From contig DAHUYB010000057.1 of the NCBI GenBank assembly GCA_027315405.1, positions 1-64,000 of the forward strand: 64,000 nucleotides of DNA, read 5' to 3'. The notes under the pieces were generated by a model. The model saw nothing but the letters and a program-made list of their open reading frames with translations, did not search any database and was not told the DNA's origin. The stretch comes from Gammaproteobacteria bacterium. GTDB lineage: Bacteria > Pseudomonadota > Gammaproteobacteria > Natronospirales > REEB76. Both the position numbers and the translations under genes were made by a program. Within the stretch, counting starts at the first letter, position 1; each line of letters starts with the position of its first letter. Below, in pieces: positions 26,251-33,795 of the stretch.

Positions 26251-26309
26251 CAGACGGCAGCACGGGGATCGCGGCCAGACCAGACATCGGCGCGGAGGAT
26301 GCGGCCAAC

Positions 26310-26575
26310 TTAGGGAACCCACAATACCAGCGTAAACTGGTGGCCGTTCATCGCGTGGATGGCTAGCGCATAGTGGCCGAGCGCCAAACGTGTGGAGCGA
26401 TTGACGGCAAACTGATCGCCGCTCACGTCCCGACCTTGACATTGATGCCGGCATAACCGGGAGCGAGCTGTTGTAGTCGTAATTATTGGCAAACACGCGC
26501 TTGGACAGCGCGGTGAGAGCTGCCCCGTTCCACGCCTCCTCTGTCTTTCCATCGGGACCCCGAAGTGGAGTACTG
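26310..26575 (-). pseudogene. Possible decayed gene end, unknown family
   Basis: Two minus-strand frames join into a protein-like reading: one gives GPDGKTEEAWNGAALTALSK, then VFANNYDYNSS; the other, after a shift near 26440, gives DVSGDQFAVNRSTRLALGHY, then ALAIHAMNGHQFTLVLWVP and a stop at 26310. No single frame covers it and no start is evident. I do not recognise the family. Listed because composition and continuity across the shift suggest a lost gene rather than chance. Confidence 0.25.
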
Positions 26576-26578
26576 ACA

Positions 26579-26992
26579 ATGTTCGTCGCGCTGCTTGCCG
26601 GTGGTTACCTATTGCTGCAGAGCGGGAGGATATCGGCGAATGCGGATGGCAAGCTGAGCCGGCTTGAACTCTGGATGGCACACACCTCTCTGCGCGCGAC
26701 GCTGCGGCATCAGGCGCCCCGAGGGCTCTGATCCGCTGCCGCTGACGAATGCCAATCTGATCGCTGGGATACCCTTTATGGAAGGCCGCCGCAACTTGCG
26801 AGCGACGGCGTCGAGGATGACCCGCCGGGGTATTCCTTCTGGAAGATTAAACATGGCATTCGGTTAACCGGAATGCCCTCGTTCAAGGGTACGCTGATGG
26901 ATCAGCAAATATGGATGATTGCACTCTTTCTAAAGCATATGAATGCGTTACCGCCGACAGCCGAACATGCATGGCAAGAAGTCAGGAACTGA
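26579..26992 (+). pseudogene. Membrane-anchored cytochrome c with the heme site deleted
   Basis: The first frame (ATG 26579, GGAG upstream) gives a membrane anchor FVALLAGGYLLLQSGRI and ANADGKLSRLELWMAHTSL, the usual N-terminus of a family of single-heme cytochromes. After a frameshift near 26710 the reading is DPLPLTNANLIAGI, which in homologues is followed at once by the CxxCH segment. That segment is absent; after a further shift the sequence resumes as FWKIKHGIRLTGMPSFKGTL, then MDQQIWMIALFLKHMNALPP and a stop at 26990-26992, which is the normal C-terminus with its axial Met. The heme-binding part is therefore deleted. Confidence 0.7.
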
Positions 26993-27141
26993 TTCACCGT
27001 GGCCAGGAAATGCCGGACTGCATCCAATTACCATCATCACACGCGACCGCATCCGGCGCGGCAACGCTCTCGGTACTCTCCTGGGTAGTGATCGGTTCCC
27101 TGGCTTGTCGGATCGGATGTGCGACTTCGGGCGGGTATGTC

Positions 27142-27819
27142 TCACTTGATGTCATGACGCTCAAACGTCTGGCGGATATACAAAACGACCCGGCGGATAT
27201 CCTTTGGACTCAGTCGGCTGCCCCACGGAGCCATGGCGCTGCCCGGTTTGCCATACTCCACCACAAACATCAGCTGTTTGTCGCTGATATCCGCCATATC
27301 CATGCTGGTGAAATCCTTGGGATTGGGGAACAAGCCGCGGCCCAGCGGAGTTTGGCCGTTGCCCTTATCGCCGTGACAGACGCTGCAGTATTTCTGGTAG
27401 ACGTGTTCACCCACCAGAATATCGAGCTTGGCCTGGGTTATTCCCGCAGGCAGCGGCTGTTGGAGACTGTGGATGTAATGCAGCACATCAAATATATCCG
27501 CCGGGCTGAGGATTTCCCTCCAACTTGGCATAGCGGTCCCGGCGCGGCCCAGTTCGATGGCGGCAATCATCTGGCTGTCGTCCAACCGGGCCATGATGAT
27601 TGGATCGGCGAAGTCGCGCGGGCGTGGCCTCAAAAGCCGGCCGATCGGCGTATCGGCACGGCCATCCGTGCCGTGACAAGCGGCACAATGCTTCACGTAG
27701 ATTGCCTTGCCCCACAGGGTGCTTCGCTGGGGAACATTGCCGGCAGTGAGCGGCATGATCCACACCAGACTGAAGATGAAGCAGACGATCACAAAAGCCA
27801 CAAGGCGATAAATTTTCAT
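27142..27819 (-). CDS. Periplasmic diheme c-type cytochrome
   Basis: A 225-residue exported protein with two tandem class I cytochrome domains. Heme motifs are CAACH at residues 45-49 and CSVCH at 145-149; possible axial Met residues lie in GTAMPSWREIL and GSAMAPWGSRL. AAGGA precedes the ATG at 27819. It is the last gene of a minus-strand group with the monoheme cytochrome and the porin-cytochrome remnant, under a putative FNR-type promoter. A role as periplasmic electron shuttle is likely. Confidence 0.88.
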   Translation of the reverse strand: MKIYRLVAFVIVCFIFSLVWIMPLTAGNVPQRSTLWGKAIYVKHCAACHGTDGRADTPIGRLLRPRPRDFADPIIMARLDDSQMIAAIELGRAGTAMPSWREILSPADIFDVLHYIHSLQQPLPAGITQAKLDILVGEHVYQKYCSVCHGDKGNGQTPLGRGLFPNPKDFTSMDMADISDKQLMFVVEYGKPGSAMAPWGSRLSPKDIRRVVLYIRQTFERHDIK

Positions 27820-27979
27820 CTTGAGTCCTTTGCTGTGTTTTCTGACAATCAATACGGCTGCTGCGCGTCGGTTCGATCCCAGACATGGATACCGGCCTTT
27901 ACCCGCTCAGATGTGCAGCTCCGTCTGCCGGCAATCGCAACAAGCATCACTTCCCTTGCGGCGCTAGCACCGTTCCCGT

Positions 27980-28336
27980 TCATTTGCCTGACACGCCAAA
28001 CGTCTGCCGCATATAGGCCAGGACCGCCAGAATATCCGCCCGGCTGAGCGAGGGATTGCCGCCCTTGGCAGGCATTGCCATGGGCGACCCCGGGCTCTGA
28101 TAGCCGTTCATGATCCTGTCCACGAGCAGTTTGTCGGAACTACCGAGCACGCCGCCCTTGGTGCTAAAATCCGGCGCCCCAGGGATGGTGCCCTTGCCGT
28201 CCATACCATGGCAGGCAACACAGTTCTGGTTATAGATCTGCTCGCCGTTCGGGACATTCCCGGCGACAACATTGCCGGATGCTGTTACCAGCAGCAACCA
28301 ACCTCCGAGACTGGCTGCCAACATACATAAGCGCAT
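27980..28336 (-). CDS. Periplasmic monoheme cytochrome c
   Basis: A 118-residue exported class I cytochrome. The signal peptide ends near VVAG; the heme motif CVACH is at residues 39-43 and a candidate axial Met is in SPMAMPAKGG. AGAGGAG lies seven bases before the ATG at 28336. It is the middle gene of the three-gene cytochrome group and could carry electrons between the outer-membrane protein and the diheme cytochrome. Confidence 0.88.
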   Translation of the reverse strand: MRLCMLAASLGGWLLLVTASGNVVAGNVPNGEQIYNQNCVACHGMDGKGTIPGAPDFSTKGGVLGSSDKLLVDRIMNGYQSPGSPMAMPAKGGNPSLSRADILAVLAYMRQTFGVSGK

Positions 28337-28399
28337 ATCGAATCTCCTCTGGTACGCGGGTCGGCGGCCGGTCAATGACCATGACGGGCCATGCCATCC

Positions 28400-29025
28400 C
28401 TAGAAAGACAACATGACGTTGAAATAAAGCGTGTTGTTATCCGTGGCATTGCGACCGTCGGATAGCCATAGGCCGGGGTGCTATTCCAGACGTCCTCCAG
28501 AGTAGGCGCGTTGTTGAAGGTGCCACCGAATATCGTATCCATACCGCTCCAGTTCGCATGATTGGCATAGCGCACGTCCATCATGTCTACCGCTACTTTG
28601 CCCGAATCTTGGTCGTAACCGAGTTCAATGACGGTGCCGACATGTGGCGTCGCCTCCCCCGCCAAGTAGAGCGCCAAGGTTTGCGGGAATGCGGCACTCG
28701 GATTCTGCTGCCCCGGAACCGCTTGGCTCAGACTGGTCAGACCAGCCTGCACAATGGCTGATACCGGCATATCACGGTTGAGGCTCATGCCGGGTGCCTG
28801 CTGGGTTTCCTTGGCCACCACCTGTGCGAGACCGGCCATGGTGTAACCATTCAGCTTGAACTGTCTGCCCAAAGGGGTCAGCGCGGGATAAATGGTGTGG
28901 CAGGCCGCACACGCGAGCCCCGTCTGACGCGAGAAGCTCGGCACCGCATACGCTGCCTGCGTAAACGCTGCCATCCCCACCGCAACAAGCACTAACGCGA
29001 GCGTACTATGGTGCATGTCACGCAT
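28400..29025 (-). pseudogene. Outer-membrane porin-cytochrome, Cyc2-like, internally deleted
   Basis: The N-terminus has a signal peptide (cleavage near AYA-V) and then VPSFSRQTGLACAACHTIYP followed by LTPLGRQFKLNGYT, the signature of the fused monoheme-cytochrome/beta-barrel proteins that include the iron oxidase Cyc2 and relatives. CAACH is at residues 39-43. Beta-strand-like sequence continues to NAPTLEDVWNSTPAYGYPT; then the frame runs out of sense. In another frame the sequence ends as NATDNNTLYFNVMLSF with a stop at 28400, a typical last barrel strand ending in Phe. So the middle of the barrel (perhaps 200 residues) is gone and the ends are joined out of frame. GGGAG precedes the ATG at 29025. 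Confidence 0.75.
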
Positions 29026-29097
29026 GATTCATCTCCCTGTGAGAAACAAGACGCAACCTTGCAATAATTAATAGACACCGATAAGGCAGCGCGTACC

Positions 29098-29111
29098 TTG
29101 ATCTAAGTCAA
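29098..29111 (-). promoter_or_regulatory. FNR/ANR-type box upstream of the porin-cytochrome group
   Basis: On the plus strand TTGAT, CTAA, GTCAA fits the TTGAT-N4-RTCAA consensus at every position. A TATTAA element on the minus strand (29068-29073) is 34 bp away centre to centre, close to the class II activator spacing, and would give a leader of about 40 nt before the ATG at 29025. This suggests oxygen-responsive control of the cytochrome group. Confidence 0.55.
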
Positions 29112-29128
29112 CTAACCGCGCGATGGGA

Positions 29129-29310
29129 TCAGGGTTCGAGGTTTATACACAGTCCACCTGCAATGGCAAAAGGCGCAAGCGTATAAATGCCGGGCACCAG
29201 CATGACGCCGAGAAAATGGAGTGGCATTGCCATGGTTTTGCCGTCAGCCGCCTGCGGTGCTCGCGTCAAAGATCGGTACTGGCACGCCGATGGAAAATAT
29301 ACGCTCCTGA
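29129..29310 (-). pseudogene. Degenerate second copy of the 3' end of ccmB
   Basis: The minus strand gives LHFLGVMLVPGIYTLAPFAI followed by AGGLCINLEP and a stop, aligned with the end of intact CcmB (LYFLGAMLMLALTLAPFAIA, then GGLRVSLES). Upstream in another frame it reads IGVPVPIFDASTAGG, aligned with LSVPVLIFGAAAAG of CcmB, so there is at least one frameshift. The nucleotide sequences also align over stretches such as AGCATGACGCCGAGAAAAT versus AGCATGGCGCCAAGAAAAT. It lies 335 bp beyond the end of intact ccmB on the same strand. Confidence 0.7.
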
Positions 29311-29645
29311 TGCCATCGTGGGATAATGCCGACAAGTCACTGTCACTCGCTTTTCCTCACGTCGTTACCCTGCCCAGATATCAATCTGCTGACGCAGCTT
29401 GTGTGAGCCCCTCTGTCTTCATGTCGGTATCCAATCGCCCACCACCACATATTGGCGGCACTGACTCCGCCCCTTTCTCCTGCCAAGCGTCGCACACCGC
29501 GCCCATACCGCAGGACGACAAGCACAGTCAAAACGACGAGCCACCACACCCATCCGGAAAATACCTTCCCTTGAAACATCTACCCATGTTTGAACGCGAC
29601 CACAAAATAAATTTCAATTCCCGTCTCAATTACCGCATCCGGGAC
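29311..29645. other. Spacer between the ccmB remnant and intact ccmB
   Basis: About 335 bp. A 78-codon minus-strand frame (29343-29579) encodes one hydrophobic segment (WVWWLVVLTVLVVL) but has no ribosome-binding site and no recognisable family, so I do not call it a gene. No repeats bounding the duplication are evident by eye. Confidence 0.45.
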
Positions 29646-30311
29646 TCAGGACTCGAGACTTACCCTTAGACCACCGGCGATGGCGAAGGGTGCAAGTGTC
29701 AGCGCCAACATCAGCATGGCGCCAAGAAAATACAAGGGCGCCGCCGCCGGATCACCGAGTGCCGCTCGGCCGGCAGCCGCTGCGCCGAAAATCAACACCG
29801 GCACCGACAGTGGCAACACCAAAATAGGCAATAGCATGCCGCCACGCCGTAATCCCACCGTCAGGCCGGCACCCACCGCGCCTAAAAAACTCAGCACCGG
29901 TGTGCCCAAAAGCAGGCTCATGACCAGCACACCCATGGCGTTCGTCGGGTAATTCAACAACAACGCCATCAGCGACGACAGGATTACCAGTGGCAACCCA
30001 GTCACCAGCCAATGAGTAAATACCCGCAGCAATACCATCCATTCCAGGGGGATCGGACTCAACAGCATAAGTTCGAGACTACCATCTTCGTAATCGCTCT
30101 TGAATAGACTATCTTGGCCGATCAAGCCCGCCAACAGTGCCGCTACCCAAATGACCCCTGGCGCAAGACTGCGCAACAAGGCCGGTTCCGGACTAAGTGC
30201 CAGTGGAAACAGGGTGGTGACAATCACGAAAAAAATCACCGGCGTGACCAGCTCGCCTCTGCGGCGATAGGCCAAGCGTAAATCACGCTCAATGAGCGCA
30301 GTGACCCTCAC
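29646..30311 (-). CDS. ccmB: Heme exporter protein CcmB
   Basis: A 221-residue protein with six membrane helices, the normal length. The start VTALIERDLRLAYRRRGELV and the motif SLFKSDYEDGSLELMLLSPI are characteristic. The GTG at 30309-30311 overlaps the ccmA stop (GTGA). With CcmA it forms the ABC transporter that releases holo-CcmE. It is cut off from ccmC by the cytochrome insert, and a decayed copy of its 3' end lies further along. Confidence 0.95.
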   Translation of the reverse strand: MRVTALIERDLRLAYRRRGELVTPVIFFVIVTTLFPLALSPEPALLRSLAPGVIWVAALLAGLIGQDSLFKSDYEDGSLELMLLSPIPLEWMVLLRVFTHWLVTGLPLVILSSLMALLLNYPTNAMGVLVMSLLLGTPVLSFLGAVGAGLTVGLRRGGMLLPILVLPLSVPVLIFGAAAAGRAALGDPAAAPLYFLGAMLMLALTLAPFAIAGGLRVSLES

Positions 30312-30961
30312 GCTGCCAACCCCAGGGCCACGGCTTTGACCGGGAAAGGCCCGAGGTCCAATAACTGATGGCTGGCAAATACCGCGAGCCCGCCGCCGGC
30401 CAGATGCGCCTTCAACATTTCTGTCAGTAATGCCACTCCCGACACATCCAGACTGGCAAGGGGCTCGTCTAAAAACCACAGGCGGACTCTGGCGAGCAGC
30501 AGGCGTGCGAGCGCCGCGCGCCTGCGTTGGCCCATCGACAACATCCCGCAGGGGATATCCGCCTGCGCACTCAAACCCACCCTTCCCAGAACTCCCTTCA
30601 CATCGTCCACAGCGCCGCTATCCGGCAGTGCCAGCAGCGCACAGAAGGCGGCCAGGTTTTCCCGTGGGCTCAAACCCAGTTTGACGCCATTGCTGTGGCC
30701 CAGGTAAGCCAGACACGCACGGTATTCCGCACCGCTACGGCGCAGGGGTTCGCCGCGCCAGCGCACCTCCCCTTCATCGGCACGGCCGAGGCCCGTGAGC
30801 ACACGGATCAAGGTGGTTTTGCCGGCGCCGTTTTCGCCCTGCACCTGTAGCGCCTCACCGGCAGATAACTGGAAACTAAGATCCCGGCATAAACAGCGTT
30901 CTCCACGCCAAATAGCCAGGTTGTGGGCCGAGAGGGCTTGCGAGGCGGCCGGTTCGTACAT
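30308..30961 (-). CDS. ccmA: Cytochrome c biogenesis ATP-binding protein CcmA
   Basis: A 217-residue ABC ATPase. The Walker A is GENGAGKTTLIRVLTG; the signature region reads LSMGQRRRAALARLLLA; the Walker B is LWFLDEPLASLD; the switch His is in FASHQ. The ATG at 30961 is only 10 nt after the CCA end of tRNA-Leu on the same strand, with no good ribosome-binding site in between, so expression must come through the tRNA transcript or from a promoter inside it. It overlaps ccmB by four bases. Confidence 0.94.
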   Translation of the reverse strand: MYEPAASQALSAHNLAIWRGERCLCRDLSFQLSAGEALQVQGENGAGKTTLIRVLTGLGRADEGEVRWRGEPLRRSGAEYRACLAYLGHSNGVKLGLSPRENLAAFCALLALPDSGAVDDVKGVLGRVGLSAQADIPCGMLSMGQRRRAALARLLLARVRLWFLDEPLASLDVSGVALLTEMLKAHLAGGGLAVFASHQLLDLGPFPVKAVALGLAA

Positions 30962-30971
30962 GGATCGTTAT

Positions 30972-31060
30972 TGGTGCCCGGGGCCGGAGTCGAACCGGCA
31001 CAGCCGTTGCCGGCTAACGGATTTTAAGTCCGTTGCGTCTACCTGTTCCGCCACCCGGGC
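30972..31060 (-). tRNA. tRNA-Leu (anticodon UAA)
   Basis: The minus strand folds as a class II tRNA: GCCCGGG acceptor pairing with CCCGGGC, the anticodon loop CTTAAAA with TAA, a long variable arm (GCCGGCAACGGC) and the T loop GTTCGACTCC. Discriminator A and an encoded CCA end it at 30972. It is the third tRNA after pgsA, matching the glyW-cysT-leuZ order of Escherichia coli. Confidence 0.96.
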
Positions 31061-31079
31061 CGCAAAAACGCCATGCATT

Positions 31080-31153
31080 TGGAGGCTAGGGTCGGAATTG
31101 AACCGGCGTACACGGCTTTGCAGGCCGCTGCATGACCACTCTGCCACCTAGCC
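31080..31153 (-). tRNA. tRNA-Cys (anticodon GCA)
   Basis: A 74-nt cloverleaf on the minus strand: acceptor GGCTAGG with CCTAGCC, anticodon loop CTGCAAA with GCA, T loop GTTCAATTCC, discriminator U and encoded CCA. It lies 19 nt upstream of tRNA-Leu. Confidence 0.96.
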
Positions 31154-31236
31154 CTACCTGAAGTGTGAAAAACCCGCGAAATTTACCACAAATGGCCCGC
31201 TAGTTTCAGTTCCAAAGCCGTCAAAACCGGCCGAAG

Positions 31237-31267
31237 AAATAAAAACCCCGGCTGCTAACCGGGGTTT
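31237..31267 (-). terminator. Intrinsic terminator after tRNA-Gly
   Basis: On the minus strand AAACCCCGG and CCGGGGTTT form a 9-bp stem around a 7-nt loop, followed by TTATTT. It lies just after tRNA-Gly and before tRNA-Cys, so tRNA-Cys, tRNA-Leu and ccmAB need read-through or their own promoter. Confidence 0.7.
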
Positions 31268-31272
31268 CAATC

Positions 31273-31348
31273 TGGAGCGGGAAACGAGGCTCGAACTCGC
31301 GACCTCAACCTTGGCAAGGTTGCGCTCTACCAACTGAGCTATTCCCGC
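31273..31348 (-). tRNA. tRNA-Gly (anticodon GCC)
   Basis: A 76-nt cloverleaf on the minus strand: acceptor GCGGGAA with TTCCCGC, anticodon loop TTGCCAA with GCC, T loop GTTCGAGCC, encoded CCA. It is 46 bp downstream of the pgsA stop, as in other Gammaproteobacteria. Confidence 0.97.
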
Positions 31349-31394
31349 ATCAAGGGGGCGATATTGTAGGGCTGTTCCCCGCTCTGTCAAGGCG

Positions 31395-31955
31395 CTAACG
31401 CTTGCGGCTCAACTCCGGCCAGGCCGCGACCAAATACAGACACATTGACCACAGCGTCAACGCCGCCGCGATAAGCAGCAGCGCCATGCCGATAGCATAG
31501 ATCGGTACGGCTTTGATGCTATGGCGATACAGCAACAGCACGATCGCCAGCATCTGTGTCGCAGTTTTTGCCTTGCCAAGCCAGGATACCGCAACGCGTT
31601 TGCGTGCACCCAGCCCCGACATCCATTCGCGTAATGCCGAGATGGTGATTTCACGGCCGATGATGATGATCACCGGAATCGCCAGCGTCACACGCGCATC
31701 CGCTTGCAGCAACAAAACCAGCGCTACCGTCACCATGAGCTTATCCGCTACCGGATCGAGAAACTCTCCGAACGGCGAAGTCTGGTTCCAGCGGCGCGCC
31801 AGCCAGCCGTCAAACCAATCGGTGATACCCGCCAGCGCGAAGATAAGGGCGCTTACCGGCCGCGCCCAGGCAAAATGCAGGTAGAAAACCGCCACAAACA
31901 CCGGGATGAGCGCGATGCGCAGCAAGGTCAACAAATTCGGCCAATTGAATTTCAC
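31395..31955 (-). CDS. pgsA: CDP-diacylglycerol-glycerol-3-phosphate 3-phosphatidyltransferase
   Basis: A 186-residue inner-membrane enzyme that makes phosphatidylglycerol phosphate, the first step toward phosphatidylglycerol and cardiolipin. The CDP-alcohol phosphatidyltransferase motif is complete: DWFDGWLARRWNQTSPFGEF followed by LDPVADK. Four or more membrane helices flank it. It lies 13 bp downstream of uvrC and upstream of tRNA-Gly, the classical gammaproteobacterial order. Confidence 0.96.
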   Translation of the reverse strand: MKFNWPNLLTLLRIALIPVFVAVFYLHFAWARPVSALIFALAGITDWFDGWLARRWNQTSPFGEFLDPVADKLMVTVALVLLLQADARVTLAIPVIIIIGREITISALREWMSGLGARKRVAVSWLGKAKTATQMLAIVLLLYRHSIKAVPIYAIGMALLLIAAALTLWSMCLYLVAAWPELSRKR

Positions 31956-31968
31956 GCTTGCTGCTCAG

Positions 31969-33795
31969 TTATTGGGTGTGCAATAAGGCATAAATGCGCT
32001 CCGCCAGTTCGCGGCTGATGCCGCGCACGCTCGCCAGATCCTCGACTCCGGCGCGCGACACTCCCTGCAAACCGCCGAACTGTTTCATCAATTGCTGGCG
32101 ACGCTTGGAGCCAAGGCCCGGGATGCTTTCCAGCACCGAAGTATTGCGTGCCCGCGCACGCCGTTGACGGTGACCGGTGATCGCGAACCGGTGCGCCTCA
32201 TCACGGATTTGCTGGATCAGGAGCAAGGCCGGTGAATCCGGCGGCAGTATAAGTGGCGTTTGGCGGCCGGACAAGAAAAGCTGTTCCAGCCCCGGCTTGC
32301 GTGTCGGGCCTTTGGCGACGCCTACCAGCGCCACACCTTCCACCTGCAGCTCCTCAAGCACTTTTTCCGCCGCATGCAATTGACCCTTACCGCCATCTAT
32401 AAACAGCACGTCCGGCATCAGGCCCTCGCCTTTCTTCAGGCGTGTGTAACGCCGCCTGAGAGCCTGATGCATGGCGGCGTAATCATCCGCCGGCGCTGTG
32501 CCTTCAATATTAAAGCGGCGATATTGCTCTTTGAGCGGCCCATTCGAATCAAACACCACGCAAGATGCCACCGTGCCCTCACCCATGGTATGACTGATGT
32601 CGAAGCATTCCAGGCGTGCCGGTAATTGCTCTAACTCCAGAATCTCCTGCAGGGATTCGAAACGCTGCCGCAGGCCCGCATCCATGGCAAGGCGCAGATT
32701 GAGGGCCTGTGTGGCATTCGCCTGGGTCAGTGCCAACAAGCGCAGGCCGTCGCCGCGCTGCGGATAGCGTATGCGGACCCGCCGGCCGGACTGTTCGGAT
32801 AAAGCGGTTTGCAGCAGCGTCACCCCCATCACCTTTACAGCAACCAAGATTTCTTTGGGGATATCCCGACCCAGGTAGTATTGTGGCAGAAATGCCGACA
32901 ACACTTCTTGTAACGAAGTTTCACCCGTTACCTTTGGATAAAAAGTGCGGCTACCCAGATTATGGCCGCCGCGCACCAGCATGACCGCAATACAGGAAAT
33001 GCCGGAACGCCTATCAGCGGCGATGACGTCATAATCTCCATGCTGCGTACTGATATGCTGACGTCCACTGGTATGACGCAGACTGGCGATCTGGTCGCGG
33101 TAACGCGCCGCCAGCTCAAAATCCTGGCGCGTGGAAGCGCTTTCCATGCGTTTCACCATCTCGTCAATGACTGCGCGGGTACGGCCCTCCAGAAATAGGA
33201 CGGCATGATGCACGTCGTGGGCATAGTCTTCCTTGTCAATCAGCCGCACACACGGCGCCGAGCAATGCTTGATCTGGTATTGCAGGCAAGGACGGCTGCG
33301 GTTTCTGAAAAACACATCGTTGCACTGGCGCAGCAGAAACAGTTTCTGCAGCAGATTCACAGTCTCACGTGCCGCGTGGGCGCTGGGATAGGGGCCGAAA
33401 TACTGGCCGCTTTCACGGCGCCGGCCGCGGTAAACGGTCAGTCGCGGATAGGGACTGCCGATATCAAGGTGAATATAGGGATAGCTCTTGTCATCGCGCA
33501 GCACCACGTTGTAATGCGGGTGGTGTTGCTTGATGAGGTTGTTCTCCAGCAACAGTGCCTCGGTCTCCGTATGCGTCACGGTCACATCAACGCTGACCAT
33601 ATGCTGCATCATGGCGTGCGTCTTCGCTGACATGCCGCTTTTGCGAAAATAACTGGTAAGCCGCTTTTTCAGATTGCCGGCTTTTCCCACATATAGAATT
33701 TTATCGCGCGCATCCAGCATGCGGTACACCCCGGGTGCTGTCGTGACATGCTTCAGGAAATTCGCGCTGTCAAATGCCGGTAGGGACCCGCTCAT
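31969..33795 (-). CDS. uvrC: Excinuclease ABC subunit C
   Basis: A 608-residue protein, the usual length. The GIY-YIG nuclease domain is at the start (APGVYRMLDARDKILYVGKA), the UvrB-binding region in the middle, the RNase H-like nuclease around CFDISHTMGEGTVASCVVFD, and the helix-hairpin-helix pair at the end (LESIPGLGSKRRQQLMKQFG). It makes both incisions in nucleotide excision repair. The ATG at 33795 overlaps the stop of the uracil-DNA glycosylase gene (ATGA), which decides it over upstream starts. Confidence 0.97.
   Translation of the reverse strand: MSGSLPAFDSANFLKHVTTAPGVYRMLDARDKILYVGKAGNLKKRLTSYFRKSGMSAKTHAMMQHMVSVDVTVTHTETEALLLENNLIKQHHPHYNVVLRDDKSYPYIHLDIGSPYPRLTVYRGRRRESGQYFGPYPSAHAARETVNLLQKLFLLRQCNDVFFRNRSRPCLQYQIKHCSAPCVRLIDKEDYAHDVHHAVLFLEGRTRAVIDEMVKRMESASTRQDFELAARYRDQIASLRHTSGRQHISTQHGDYDVIAADRRSGISCIAVMLVRGGHNLGSRTFYPKVTGETSLQEVLSAFLPQYYLGRDIPKEILVAVKVMGVTLLQTALSEQSGRRVRIRYPQRGDGLRLLALTQANATQALNLRLAMDAGLRQRFESLQEILELEQLPARLECFDISHTMGEGTVASCVVFDSNGPLKEQYRRFNIEGTAPADDYAAMHQALRRRYTRLKKGEGLMPDVLFIDGGKGQLHAAEKVLEELQVEGVALVGVAKGPTRKPGLEQLFLSGRQTPLILPPDSPALLLIQQIRDEAHRFAITGHRQRRARARNTSVLESIPGLGSKRRQQLMKQFGGLQGVSRAGVEDLASVRGISRELAERIYALLHTQ

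Noticed and set aside
26911-28047. Long plus-strand open frame of 378 codons
   Set aside because: It lies opposite the diheme cytochrome gene, which has a signal peptide, two CxxCH motifs and a ribosome-binding site; the plus-strand product has no family character.
29343-29579. Small single-helix membrane protein gene
   Set aside because: No ribosome-binding site, odd composition, no family; could be chance in the spacer beside ccmB.
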